Shown: positions 7,284 to 15,841, numbered from the stretch's first letter. The stretch is 34,230 nucleotides of DNA from an uncultured delta proteobacterium (GCA_947259215.1 CAMYLJ010000053.1:1-34230), one strand, 5' to 3'. Numbers and translations: made by a program. Notes: generated by a model not told the origin, from the letters alone.

Positions 7284-9274
7284 TCGAGGTGCGGCTCCTC
7301 GGCGCGATCAACCGGCCCGGCATCGTGCAGGTGGACGAGTCGCTCACCTTCAAGCAGCTGCTCGAGGAGCACGGCGGCGGGATGCAGCGGAAGTACCCGC
7401 GGCCCGTCGTGATGCAGGTGGGCGGCCCCCTGGGTCCGATCGTGCGGGGCTCGCGGATCAACGACCGGCTTCGCGACCACGCCCCGCAGATCCGCACCGC
7501 CCGCATGGTGGCCTTCTTCGGCGAGCGCTTCTGCCCCGTCGACTTCCTCGTCTTCCTGACCCGTTTCCTGGTGCGGGAGGCGGGCATCGACACGCCGCAC
7601 GTGCGCGCGGTCCACCGCACCGTGGGTGACATCGCGGGAGGGCGCAGCGACAGGACCGCCCTCGAGCGCCTGCGGGATCTGGCCGCGGCGGGTGGCGCTC
7701 TCTCTCACGGCGAGCGGCGCATGAACGCCACCCTCGACGACCTGATGGACATCTTCGGGGACGACTTCGCCGAGCACGTCGAGGCCCGGTACTGCCACTT
7801 CGGCGTCTGCCGGATCCTCTTCCATCACAACGCGCCGTGCAGCAACACCTGCCCGAGCAACATGAACGTCCCGGGCTACATCGAGCTGATCAAGCACGAT
7901 CGGCTCGAGGACGCCTACACGCTGATGAAGCAGGACAACCCGCTCTCCTTCGTGTGCGGGAAGGTGTGCCCGGCCCCCTGTGAGACCCGCTGCCGCCAGG
8001 GAGACATCTCGGGGGTGTCCGTCGCGATCCGGCAGCTCAAGCGCTACATCGCCGATGATCGCGTCGCGTCCTCGACGGAGTACTACGAGGATCGCCTCCC
8101 CGCCCGGGACCAGCGCGTCGCCGTCGTCGGCGGGGGGCCGGCCGGGGTCTCCGCGGCCTTCTACCTGGCGAAGACCGGATACCCGGTTCACATCTACGAG
8201 GCGCAGGACCGGCTGGGCGGAATGCTCGCCTACGGCATTCCGGCGTACCGCCTGGGGAACCACGACATCGAGGCGGAGCTCGCGTTCCTGGGGAAGATGG
8301 GCGTGACGGTCCACCTCGGCACCCGTGTCGGTGAAGACATCCCCCTCTCGCGGTTGCGGGCCGAGAACGACGCGGTCCTGCTGGCGACCGGCCGCTGGGT
8401 GGGCCGGAAGATGGGTCCAGTGAGTCTGCAGATCGAGTCGGCGGCCGAGTTCCTTTGGGCCGTGAAGCAGGGCGAGCGGGCGTCCGTCCCGGAGAAGGTC
8501 GTCGTGATCGGGGGTGGGGCGGTCGCCATGGACTGCGCGATGACGGTGCCGCGACTGGGCGGACATGCGACTCTTGTCTCGCTGGAGCAGCGTGCCGAGA
8601 TGCTGGTCCCCGAGTACGAGGTCGAGGAGGCGGTGGAGGACGGCGTCGAGCTTCTCAACGGCTGGTCGGTGAAGGAGTTCGTGTCGGAGGGCGACCGGTT
8701 GCGAAAGCTGGTGCTGGAGCGCTGTGTGCGCGTCTTCGACGACGAGTTCCGTTTCGCCCCGGAGTTCGACCCGGACGAGCGGATGGAGATCGAGGCCGAT
8801 CTCGTGATCAGCGCCGTCGGCCAGGATGCGGACCTCGGCTACCTTGACGACGATATCGCCCTCGACGAGCGCCGGAGGCTCGTGCTCGACTCCGCCTTCC
8901 GGACCTCGGTCGATGGCGTCTTTGCCGCAGGCGACATCAAGGCACCGGGCCTCGTCATCAGCGCGGTGGGCGAGGGCAAGCGCGCAGCGATGAGCATAGA
9001 CCTCTATCTGGGCGGGAGCGGGGTCCACTTCGGACGGTCGATCGAGGTGCCGGAGTCGCGGCTCGACCCGAGGATCTGGGACTTCCCGCGCGAGCAGGCG
9101 GCGAAGCTATCCGCCGAGGAGCGGGTGCGTGGCTTCGCGGAGGTCGAGTCCACGTTCTCGTACGACCAGGCGCACGCCGAGGCCAAACGCTGCATGCGCT
9201 GTGACCGCAACTCGGTGCAGGAGCTCCATCTGCGGACCTTCCCGGGGAAAGAGGGGATGGGCGCTTGGACATGA
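7280..9274 (+). CDS. FAD/NAD(P)-dependent oxidoreductase, NuoF-like N-terminus with GltD-like body
   Basis: The 664-residue protein is a multidomain electron-transfer flavoprotein. Residues 1-60 (LLGAINRPGIVQVDESLTFKQLLEEHGGG) resemble the SLBB domain of NuoF. Residues about 70-140 resemble the NuoF Fe-S helical bundle but keep only one of its usual cysteines (FCPVD). From about 170 there is a GltD/dihydropyrimidine-dehydrogenase-type Fe-S region: CSNTCPSNMNVPGYI and CGKVCPAPCETRC. The FAD site VAVVGGGPAGVSAAFYLAKTG is near residue 280, an NAD(P) site VVVIGGGAVAMDCAM near 406, and the second FAD motif ends in FAAGDI. A final CMRCDRN could complete a cluster. Overlap with the dehalogenase-like gene suggests it supplies NAD(P)H electrons to that protein. 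Similar flavoproteins serve other pathways, so the partnership is inferred. Confidence 0.8.
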   Translation: MIEVRLLGAINRPGIVQVDESLTFKQLLEEHGGGMQRKYPRPVVMQVGGPLGPIVRGSRINDRLRDHAPQIRTARMVAFFGERFCPVDFLVFLTRFLVREAGIDTPHVRAVHRTVGDIAGGRSDRTALERLRDLAAAGGALSHGERRMNATLDDLMDIFGDDFAEHVEARYCHFGVCRILFHHNAPCSNTCPSNMNVPGYIELIKHDRLEDAYTLMKQDNPLSFVCGKVCPAPCETRCRQGDISGVSVAIRQLKRYIADDRVASSTEYYEDRLPARDQRVAVVGGGPAGVSAAFYLAKTGYPVHIYEAQDRLGGMLAYGIPAYRLGNHDIEAELAFLGKMGVTVHLGTRVGEDIPLSRLRAENDAVLLATGRWVGRKMGPVSLQIESAAEFLWAVKQGERASVPEKVVVIGGGAVAMDCAMTVPRLGGHATLVSLEQRAEMLVPEYEVEEAVEDGVELLNGWSVKEFVSEGDRLRKLVLERCVRVFDDEFRFAPEFDPDERMEIEADLVISAVGQDADLGYLDDDIALDERRRLVLDSAFRTSVDGVFAAGDIKAPGLVISAVGEGKRAAMSIDLYLGGSGVHFGRSIEVPESRLDPRIWDFPREQAAKLSAEERVRGFAEVESTFSYDQAHAEAKRCMRCDRNSVQELHLRTFPGKEGMGAWT

Positions 9275-9411
9275 AGACCTTCCCGCTTCTGATCGCCATG
9301 ATGGGGCTCGCGCTGATCACCGTGAGCGGGGTGTGCTTCGTCGCCATCACGCTCTTGAGGGAGGAATCCAGTGCTCGAGGAAAGTCATCACTACTTTGGA
9401 CGTGCGGCTGA
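9271..9411 (+). CDS. 46-residue single-pass membrane peptide
   Basis: A small gene sits between the oxidoreductase and glutamate dehydrogenase. Its ATG overlaps the upstream stop (ATGA, 9271-9274), and its 3' end overlaps the first 41 bases of the dehydrogenase gene in another frame. The peptide is MKTFPLLIAMMGLALITVSG followed by a further hydrophobic stretch and a charged tail from LLREESS. One membrane helix spans residues about 4-30. Translational coupling on both sides argues that it is real. It could anchor the dehalogenase/oxidoreductase pair to the membrane, much as RdhB does for respiratory dehalogenases, but it is shorter than RdhB and no homology was seen. Confidence 0.55.
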   Translation: MKTFPLLIAMMGLALITVSGVCFVAITLLREESSARGKSSLLWTCG

Positions 9412-10618
9412 TGTCCTCGGTCTCTCGGAGAAGGTGCGCGAGATCCTCATTTCGCCCAAGCGGGTGGTGAAGGTCGAGCTCGTGATCGAGGGCGATGACG
9501 GTGCGCTCCAGCACTTCATCGGCTTCCGGGCACAGCACAACACGGCGCGGGGTCCCTACAAGGGCGGCCTTCGTTACCACCCCTCCATGGACGAGGACCA
9601 CGCCATGGCCCTCGCCAATCTCATGACCTGGAAGACGGCAGTCGTGGACGTGCCGTTCGGGGGGGCCAAGGGCGGCATCGACTGCGACCCCTCCCGGCTG
9701 AGCCGCGCCGAGCTGGATCGGGTGACGCGAGCCTTCGTGGCGCAGACGAAGGAGGTGATCGGGCCCACCGTCGACATCCCGGCGCCCGACGTCAACACCA
9801 ACGCCGACGTGATGGCGTGGATCATGGACGAGTACAGCAAGTACTTCGGCTTCTCGCCCGGGGTCGTGACCGGCAAGCCGGTCGATCTCTTCGGCTCGGA
9901 GGGCCGGGAGGAGGCCACCGGGCGGGGCGTGATGTACGCCCTCGAGGAGGCCCTGCGCGACCGGGGTCGCGCGCTTTCGGACGTGAGCGTGGCGCTCCAG
10001 GGCTTCGGGAACGTCGGGAGCCACGCGGCGCGACTCATCGCGGAGCGTGGCGGCCGCGTCGTCGCGGTCGCCGACCACGCCGGTGGCGTGGCGCGCAAGG
10101 ACGGACTCGACGTCCCGGCGCTCGTTGACTGGACGCGCGAGCATCGCACGGTCGCGGGATACCCGGACGCCGACACGTTCGATGGGCCGGACATCATCGG
10201 TTGGGAGGCGGACGTGCTGATCCCAGCCGCGCTCGAGGACGCGATCACGAAGGAGAACGCCGCCGACGTTCGTGCCCAGGTGGTGGTGGAGGCGGCCAAC
10301 GGACCCACGACCCCGGAGGCCGCCGAGATCCTCCACCAGCGCGACGTGACCGTGGTGCCGGACATCCTTGCGAACGCGGGCGGCGTGACGGTCAGCTATT
10401 TCGAATGGGCGCAGAACATCCAGCAGTTCCGCTGGGACCGCGACCGCGTGACGGACGAGCTCGAGAAACGGATGCGAGCGGCCTATGGCGCCGTACGGGA
10501 GGTCGCCCGCCAGAAGCAGCTCGACCTGCGCACGGCGGCCTTCGTGCTGGCCATCCAGCGCGTGGGTCGCGCCGCCCTGTCGCGGCAGAGCGTGCGGGAG
10601 GAGATCGACTTCGGCTGA
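9371..10618 (+). CDS. Glu/Leu/Phe/Val dehydrogenase (glutamate dehydrogenase type)
   Basis: The 415-residue protein has the length and motifs of hexameric glutamate dehydrogenases. They include ARGPYKGGLRYHP with the substrate-binding lysine, LMTWKTAVVDVPFGGAKGG with the catalytic lysine, PAPDVNT, the dinucleotide motif ALQGFGNVGSHAA near residue 210, and ANGPTTPEA followed by LANAGGVTVSYFEW. It catalyses NAD(P)-dependent oxidative deamination of glutamate to 2-oxoglutarate, or the reverse. GTG start with GGAGG a few bases upstream (within GAGGGAGGAATCCA). It overlaps the small membrane-peptide gene, so it is the fourth gene of the dehalogenase-like operon. Its metabolic link there may be reductant supply, which is an inference. 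Confidence 0.9.
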   Translation: MLEESHHYFGRAADVLGLSEKVREILISPKRVVKVELVIEGDDGALQHFIGFRAQHNTARGPYKGGLRYHPSMDEDHAMALANLMTWKTAVVDVPFGGAKGGIDCDPSRLSRAELDRVTRAFVAQTKEVIGPTVDIPAPDVNTNADVMAWIMDEYSKYFGFSPGVVTGKPVDLFGSEGREEATGRGVMYALEEALRDRGRALSDVSVALQGFGNVGSHAARLIAERGGRVVAVADHAGGVARKDGLDVPALVDWTREHRTVAGYPDADTFDGPDIIGWEADVLIPAALEDAITKENAADVRAQVVVEAANGPTTPEAAEILHQRDVTVVPDILANAGGVTVSYFEWAQNIQQFRWDRDRVTDELEKRMRAAYGAVREVARQKQLDLRTAAFVLAIQRVGRAALSRQSVREEIDFG

Positions 10619-10656
10619 GCTACCCACCTTCGCCGCGCGCCGAGGCGCCGCGAGGT

Positions 10657-10752
10657 GCTTATCGGGCGCTTACAGCCCTGCGCGAGACCGCCGAAACGGC
10701 AGCTCTTCCAAGCAGTTACCGACCTCTTCGTCCTGAAGGGAATTCAGGAGGG
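10657..10752 (+). repeat. divergent tRNA-like repeat, copy 2 of the family
   Basis: GCTTAT at 10657 is followed by GCTTAC 11 bases later, and CTGAAGGGAATTCAGG starts at 10733, again exactly 76 bases from the first hexamer. The interior and the 3' part have drifted: the anticodon-arm stem survives but the T-arm and CCA are not recognisable. The invariant spacing in an otherwise eroded copy supports common descent. It lies between the ends of two convergent genes. Confidence 0.6.
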
Positions 10753-10850
10753 CCGCTCCCCCTCCATCGGTGTTCCCGCGTCAGCGGCAGCGGCTTGTTG
10801 GTCGGCAGGCTAGTGGCCGGCATCCGCCCGCTTACCTCCGGGTGCGAACC

Positions 10851-12007
10851 CTACTTCAGGCCGTACTTCTTGTTGAACGCCTCCACCGTGGCACGCTCGG
10901 CGTCGGTGGTGTCCCACACGCCGGCCTTCATCGCGTCGGTGAGTTGCGGCGGAACCTTGTTGTCCGGATTCAGACCCGGATTCGGTCCCGGAACGTCCCA
11001 GGCATCGTCCGTGCTGACGGCCATGCGCTCAGTGATCTCGTCCTTGGTGATGTTCCAGACCATCATGTCGGTCGCCATGGAGACCGGTCCATCGTAGGTC
11101 TGGCGGATGCCAGCATACTGCTTGTAGCGGGTGCCCTCCTCATTGAACCAGTGGAAGGCGATCGCGTGCCGCGGCCGTAGCGTGCTCATGATCTTGCCGA
11201 AGGCCGGCGGGCATGTGTGGAAGCCGCAGCTCGCGCGGATCGCTCGCTCCGGCGGCTGGTTGTAGAGTCGGCGCCCTTGGCATACTCGATCATCCACTTG
11301 TTGGGCTGGGTGTCGCCGCTGTAGACGATCTTCATGTCATTCCACTCGAGCAGGAAACTCACCGGACCGTCGCCGATGTGGATCGCGGGGAAGGATCGGA
11401 TGGTGACGCCGTTTTCCTGGTAGATGACCTGGTTCTCTGCTTTGTAGTCGAACTCGTGCACCTCGATCTGGCCCGGGATCGAGCTGATGGCGGCGGCGCG
11501 GGTCATGTAGTCCCAGTTGTAGGTCTTCAGGAAGTGGTCGATGGCGTACTTGGTCCCCATATCCTCACGGGCGCCGCTGGGGCCCCACACCTGGAGGGGG
11601 CCGGTGCGGCCTCCCGTCCAGCCTCCTGCCCAGAGCGCCGCCAGGTCCCCGAAGTGGTCCGTGTGCAGGTGGCTGATGAAGACCTTGGTCATGAAGTCCG
11701 CGGGGATCATCATCGCCGCCAGATTCGCCATGGAGCCGGTGCCGAGGTCGAACAAGAACTTGTCGCCGTTGCCAAGCTCGACGAGGAAGCAGCTCGCCGC
11801 CTGGCCCCTCCGGGCAGCCGGCAGGCCGGTGCCGCAGGCCGTCATGCGGATCTCGCCGGCATCGAGGGGCTCGGTGCCCGGGTAGTAGACGTAGCGACCC
11901 GGCGCCGTCCCGGTTGGCGAGGTGACCTTGCCTCCCGCGCCCAGGAGTAGGACCAGTAGCAGCATCAGAGCGGACCCGGCGATGAAGGCGGACAGCGTTC
12001 GTCGCAT
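10851..12007 (-). pseudogene. secreted MBL-fold metallo-hydrolase, frameshifted
   Basis: Two overlapping reading frames encode one protein. The 5' part (12007 to about 11270) has a signal peptide (MRRTLSAFIAGSALMLLLVL), the metal-binding motif HLHTDHFGD and YSGDT. The 3' part (about 11265 to 10851) continues with LYNQPPERA, HTCPPAFGKIM, RHAIAFHWFN and TYDGPVSMATDMMVWNITKD. The second half resembles the C-terminus of the GntH-like branch of MBL hydrolases. The break falls right after EYAKGAD, where relatives carry a conserved acidic segment, so a short deletion with frame change is likely; a sequencing error is possible. AAGGGAG precedes the ATG. Metal ligands are intact, but a truncated product would probably be inactive. 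Confidence 0.7.
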
Positions 12008-12318
12008 TGCGTATCTCCCTTGGTGGTCTCACATGGAACCCGAGCGGCGCTCGATGACCCTGCCTCTCAACTATCATGTCGGTGCAAGCCTTCAACCCAG
12101 GAGGCGGCAGCGCTCGCAGCATACTAGCAGCGGCCCACCAGCCACCAGGCGCTGATTTCTTGCCGTAAATCAAGACGTTGCCCCAATTGGGGAGCCGTCA
12201 CGAGCAGGTGGAAACACAGCGGCTCCTGCAGCCTATCCAACGGTTCGCTCGTCGCGGCCTTTGCCGCAGCTCCTAGTCAGGCGGCGCTGCTCCCAAGAGC
12301 CGACAGCCCCCACCGGCT

Positions 12319-12443
12319 GCTTACGATGTGCTTATCGCCTTCGGCTTCGAGACCGATACCGAAACGATTCCCATAGCTTGGAACCGGATGGGCCCTGAAT
12401 GGGGTTCAGGAGGTCGTGAGTTCAAATCTCGCCGGCCCGACCA
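12319..12443 (+). repeat. tRNA-Pro-like dispersed repeat, copy 3
   Basis: Full 125-bp copy. GCTTAC at 12319 and GCTTAT 11 bases later; GATACC and GATTCC at offsets 36 and 47; CTGAAT at 12395, offset 76. The tRNA-Pro(GGG)-like half ends ACCA at 12443. It has two T-arm changes (GTGAG, TTCAAAT) relative to the others. It sits in a 785-bp spacer (12008-12792) that holds this repeat, its tail hairpin and an inverted sister copy, but no gene I can support. Confidence 0.85.
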
Positions 12444-12450
12444 ATGGAAT

Positions 12451-12491
12451 CAGCCGGTTGCGGACCCCGTCTTCCCGCCCAGAACCGGCTG
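12451..12491 (+). repeat. hairpin tail following repeat copy 3
   Basis: CAGCCGGTT (12451-12459) pairs with AACCGGCTG (12483-12491), a perfect 9-bp stem with a 23-base loop containing CCCCGTCTTCCC. The same tail follows the copy at 21066 with one stem mismatch, and its first arm survives after the copy at 29875. It is therefore part of the repeat in one subfamily and may act as a bidirectional terminator. Confidence 0.55.
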
Positions 12492-12651
12492 GCAAGCACC
12501 CGGCAAGCAGTCCGTTCGTCCTTTGGGACCCCGCCGGGGGCCAATGTGGAGCCGGGCTACGATCGCGTCCGTCACCGTGGATCTGTTTCGAGGCAGCCGC
12601 TGCCCCGCGTGCGAATCGAACATCGCGGGCGGCCGGTAATCGAGTGGTTTC

Positions 12652-12778
12652 ATGGCTCGGGCCGGCGAGATTCGAACACTCGACCTGCGCAACCCGATTC
12701 AGGACCCGTCAGCTTCCAAACCCCTGGGATCATGTGGGAATCGGCCCCGAAATCGGAGGCAGCAAGCGCACCGCAAGG
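12652..12778 (-). repeat. tRNA-Pro-like dispersed repeat, inverted copy 4
   Basis: Reverse-strand copy. Read on the minus strand, CCTTGC then GCTTGC 11 bases on, GATTCC and GATCCC at offsets 36 and 47, and CTGAAT at offset 76. The anticodon-type loop here is ATCGGGT (anticodon CGG), and the 3' end is CGGCCCGAGCCA instead of CGGCCCGACCA. It begins 14 bases after the stop of the sensor cyclase gene and forms a tail-to-tail inverted pair with the copy at 12319. Confidence 0.75.
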
Positions 12779-12792
12779 AGGGAGCATGCGGG

Positions 12793-14598
12793 CTAGCCGT
12801 TCGCGCGGAGCATCTGCCGCACGATCGCCTGCGCCGCGGGAGACATGCTGCTGAACCGCACGCGAAAAGCAGGACGGCTTCCCTCGAACACCTCGGTGAC
12901 CTGGCCGTACGCCGTCGTCGGCAACACGCGTTCCGACAAGGGGCTCAGAGACACTTCTACCTCATCCCCGGTCGTCACGGGCAAGATCGGGCAGGACGGC
13001 CTGGCGCGCTCGGCCAGCGGGCAGGCGTATGGCTTCGTCGATTCGATATGGACGGAGTCGGAGGATACATGGCTGATCTCGCCCCAGAACGCACAGGCGG
13101 AGATCTCGTCGTCGTGGACGCGGCGGTAACCGACCGGGTATCCTCGACGCAGCCTGAGCAGAGCGGGGGGCTCCTCGGGGTACTCGAGCCGAAGCGTCTC
13201 GCCGATCCCGAGCAGTTCGTGGGCTCGAATCGGAAGCTCGAACCCCTTTACCTGGATCAGTACGTTCTTACCCACCCGTGCATCCGAGCCGAGCCTGCGC
13301 AACGTCGCGTCCGAGACGAGGATCCGCCCAGGCAGCGTGCAGCTCTCGAGGCGAGCGGTGAGACATACTGCGGCGCCCACCACACCGTACTTGGCGTGCC
13401 GGACGGAACCAATATTCCCAGCGACCGCTGTTCCGGTGTGGACGGCGACACCGATGTGCAAGTTCGGGATTCCTTCCTCGCGGAAGCGGCGGTTGACGTC
13501 CCGGATGGCGTCCTGCATGCATAGCGCGCACTTCGCCGCCTGCCGTGCATGCTCCGCGCAGTCGGCGGGCGCTCCGAAGATCGCGAAGACGCAATCCCCG
13601 ATGAAGTCACCGACCATTCCCTGATGATCCAGGATCACGTCCGTCATACTCTCCAGATATCGGTTCAGCAACGCGGTAGTCTTCTTCGGAGGAAGGCTCG
13701 ATGTCAGCGCGGTGAAGCCCCGCAGATCGGCCATCAGGAGTGTCACCTCCCGCTCCTCTCCGCCGAGCTCGAAATTGCGGGGATCCACGAGAAGGCGTTG
13801 GACCACGTCGTCGCTGACATACCTGCCGAACAGCGCTTCGAGGGAGCGATTGCGCTGCTCGAGGTTGCGTTCGGCCGCGCGTGTGGCATCGAGCACATCG
13901 CGGGTATCGACGAACTGGCGGTGGGTGCGGCGCACGCCCGGCTCCAGAACGAAGAGCCCGACCATCACGAGCAGGAGGATGCTGCTCAGGATGAAGAAGA
14001 TCCCGCACCTTCGCAGCAATTCCAGCCTCGACGACGCTCTCGCCTCGTAGATCGAGACCAGACGATCCATCTCGGACAGGTAGAGCGGCTCGTGCGCGAG
14101 GATGCGAGCGAGGGCTTCCCGCACGGCCGTTGGATCCCGCGCGCGTTCCTCGGACCCTCCGTGCGCGCCGATCAGCTGGCGGCACGCCTGGAGCATGACC
14201 CGATGGGTCGAATCCACGCCCAGCATGGCCGCCCGTGCAGCGGCGTCGGCAAAGAGGGCGTCTGGGCCCTCGATCTCGCGTCGCAGGCGCTCGTGCCCCC
14301 GCACCCAGGCGGAGCAGGTCTCCTCCAGGGAGGCGAGGATCGCGGCAACGCCACCCGCGTCACTTGCGAGACGTAGTCGCAGCGCGTCCTTGGCAAGCCG
14401 CTGGCTGAGCATTCGTTGGCGGCCGGCTTCGTTGATCGAGGGCGGAATCGTCCCCAGGTACCCGAAGAACGTCTGGGCGACGAGCGCGCCCGACACGACG
14501 AAAGCCGCGACGCACGCGAGGCTCATCAGGTACCGGCCTCTCAGGCGGATTGCGGGGCTCGCTCCGACTTCTTCTTCTCGAGGACCCGTCCCGCTCAC
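12793..14598 (-). CDS. membrane sensor class III adenylate/guanylate cyclase with PilJ-type N-terminus and PilZ-like C-terminus
   Basis: The 601-residue protein has a helix near residues 22-50, then INEAGRQRMLSQRLAKDALRL, the hallmark of PilJ/NarX-type sensory domains. A second membrane helix lies near 200 (FFILSSILLLVMVGLFVL). The cyclase domain spans about 280-440: metal aspartates in LLMADLRGFTAL and FIGDCVFAIFGAP, and YGVVGAAVCLTARLES. In that last motif the usual transition-state Asn is Cys412, while Arg416 is kept. The final 110 residues contain ISHVSSDSVHIES and may be a PilZ-like domain. It should make cAMP or cGMP in response to a periplasmic signal if the Cys substitution is tolerated. 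GTG start with GGGAGGGG upstream. It is the last gene of the cytochrome/LuxR cluster. Confidence 0.8.
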   Translation of the reverse strand: MSGTGPREEEVGASPAIRLRGRYLMSLACVAAFVVSGALVAQTFFGYLGTIPPSINEAGRQRMLSQRLAKDALRLRLASDAGGVAAILASLEETCSAWVRGHERLRREIEGPDALFADAAARAAMLGVDSTHRVMLQACRQLIGAHGGSEERARDPTAVREALARILAHEPLYLSEMDRLVSIYEARASSRLELLRRCGIFFILSSILLLVMVGLFVLEPGVRRTHRQFVDTRDVLDATRAAERNLEQRNRSLEALFGRYVSDDVVQRLLVDPRNFELGGEEREVTLLMADLRGFTALTSSLPPKKTTALLNRYLESMTDVILDHQGMVGDFIGDCVFAIFGAPADCAEHARQAAKCALCMQDAIRDVNRRFREEGIPNLHIGVAVHTGTAVAGNIGSVRHAKYGVVGAAVCLTARLESCTLPGRILVSDATLRRLGSDARVGKNVLIQVKGFELPIRAHELLGIGETLRLEYPEEPPALLRLRRGYPVGYRRVHDDEISACAFWGEISHVSSDSVHIESTKPYACPLAERARPSCPILPVTTGDEVEVSLSPLSERVLPTTAYGQVTEVFEGSRPAFRVRFSSMSPAAQAIVRQMLRANG

Positions 14599-14731
14599 GG
14601 CTTACCCCTCCCTGCGGAGCGCGCGACCGTAAACAACCCTCTATCTCAAATATGCGAGCAGCATCAGGGAACCGCAATCGGCCGGATGCATGCTTTTGCT
14701 AGTGCAGGTGGCTTAGTGCGTCTGGCCCACG

Positions 14732-15370
14732 TCAGAGCAGCCGCTGGCGACGCGCGATGGCCACGGCCTCGAGCTTGCTGTGCGCGTCGAGCTTCCGCAG
14801 GATGTTCTGGACGTGGGTCCGCACCGTCGCCGCGCTCAGGGAGAGGCCCGTGGCAATCTGAGCCGTCGACCGACCGTCCGAGGCCAGGCGCAGGATCTCG
14901 ATCTCGCGCTTCGAGAGAGAGGGCTTGATCCGTTCGGGCGCCGGTTCTACGGGGTCCAGCGGCGGGCTGATCGTCCGGTCGGCTTCTGCGACGTGCTCGC
15001 CGGCTTGCGGCCTCGCAATGGGTCGCATCAGATGGACGATGGTATACGCAGAGGGCGACGGACCCTGGACCACTATGATGGAGAAGGCGACACGCACCGG
15101 CTGGCCGGAAGCTGTGGGGACGTCGAGCTCGAATCCGTGCACCGGGCCGTGGCGCGCGAGCATCTGGCGCGGGTTGCAGCGCTCCACGCAGTACCGGTTG
15201 CCGAAGAGATCCTCGCCCTGGATCACTTCCGAGCAGGGACGCCCGATCACGTCCGCTGCCTCGTGGCCGAGGAGCCGCGTCGCCTCGGCGTTCCAGAGAA
15301 GGATGCGGCCGTCCTCGTCCGAGGCGAAGGCCGGCTCCGCACTCATCTCGAGAAGAACTACCGGCCTCAT
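14732..15370 (-). CDS. PAS domain-containing LuxR-family transcriptional regulator
   Basis: The 212-residue protein combines an N-terminal PAS domain (residues about 8-120; AFASDEDGRILLWNAEATRLLG, VIGRPCSEVI, then the cysteine-bearing NRYCVERCNP) with a C-terminal GerE/LuxR helix-turn-helix (about 148-205; LSKREIEILRLASDGRSTAQIA, LSAATVRTHVQNILRKL). The PAS core probably binds a small ligand or senses redox; three cysteines in the PAS region are suggestive. It lies between the SRPBCC gene and the cyclase gene on the same strand and may control this operon. The spacer to the cyclase gene is 133 bases. Confidence 0.85.
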   Translation of the reverse strand: MRPVVLLEMSAEPAFASDEDGRILLWNAEATRLLGHEAADVIGRPCSEVIQGEDLFGNRYCVERCNPRQMLARHGPVHGFELDVPTASGQPVRVAFSIIVVQGPSPSAYTIVHLMRPIARPQAGEHVAEADRTISPPLDPVEPAPERIKPSLSKREIEILRLASDGRSTAQIATGLSLSAATVRTHVQNILRKLDAHSKLEAVAIARRQRLL

Positions 15371-15424
15371 GTCACACGGAAGGGTACGCGCGACACCACG
15401 GGCTCGCCAACACGCTCTCTCCGA

Positions 15425-15841
15425 TCAAGCCACGATCTCGACGAACTCCTTGAACTGGTCGAGAAATCTCTCCACCAGGCGCTGGACCACCCCCAGTTCG
15501 TCGCCCAGGATCTCGATGATTCCGTGGGGATCGTACTGGAGGTGGAGGGTGACGGCGCACGCGGCCTCGGCGGTCTCGTGGAAGTTCACGACCCCCGAGT
15601 TGATGGAACCGGTTCGGCTGCGCCACGCAATCCGCTTGCCCGGAATCATCTCCGTGATCTCGGCTTCCCACTCCTCGTGTCGGCCGCCCAGGTTGACACG
15701 CCAGACAGAGCGCCGCGAGTCGATCGGGTCGATCCGTTCGACCATCGCCGCGAAGCCGGGGAAGTTCTCGAACTTCGACCACTGCTCGTAGACGAACCTA
15801 GCCGGGGCATCGATCTCGATCGATCCATCGAGGATGGTCAT
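15425..15841 (-). CDS. SRPBCC family protein (polyketide cyclase/START-like)
   Basis: The 138-residue single-domain protein begins MTILDGSIEIDAPARFVYEQWSKFENFP, the classic first strand and helix of the SRPBCC fold. It continues with GGRHEEWEAEITEMIPGKRIAWRS and a long C-terminal helix (VVQRLVERFLDQFKEFV). Such proteins bind hydrophobic ligands or catalyse cyclisation; no specific ligand can be inferred. Its ATG overlaps the stop of the upstream cytochrome c gene (ATGA), so the two are translationally coupled. Confidence 0.85.
   Translation of the reverse strand: MTILDGSIEIDAPARFVYEQWSKFENFPGFAAMVERIDPIDSRRSVWRVNLGGRHEEWEAEITEMIPGKRIAWRSRTGSINSGVVNFHETAEAACAVTLHLQYDPHGIIEILGDELGVVQRLVERFLDQFKEFVEIVA

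Noticed and set aside
5615-9274. Single 1219-residue protein covering the dehalogenase-like gene
   Set aside because: Its first 555 residues are the wrong frame across the dehalogenase-like gene; the true flavoprotein starts at 7280 with an ATGA overlap.
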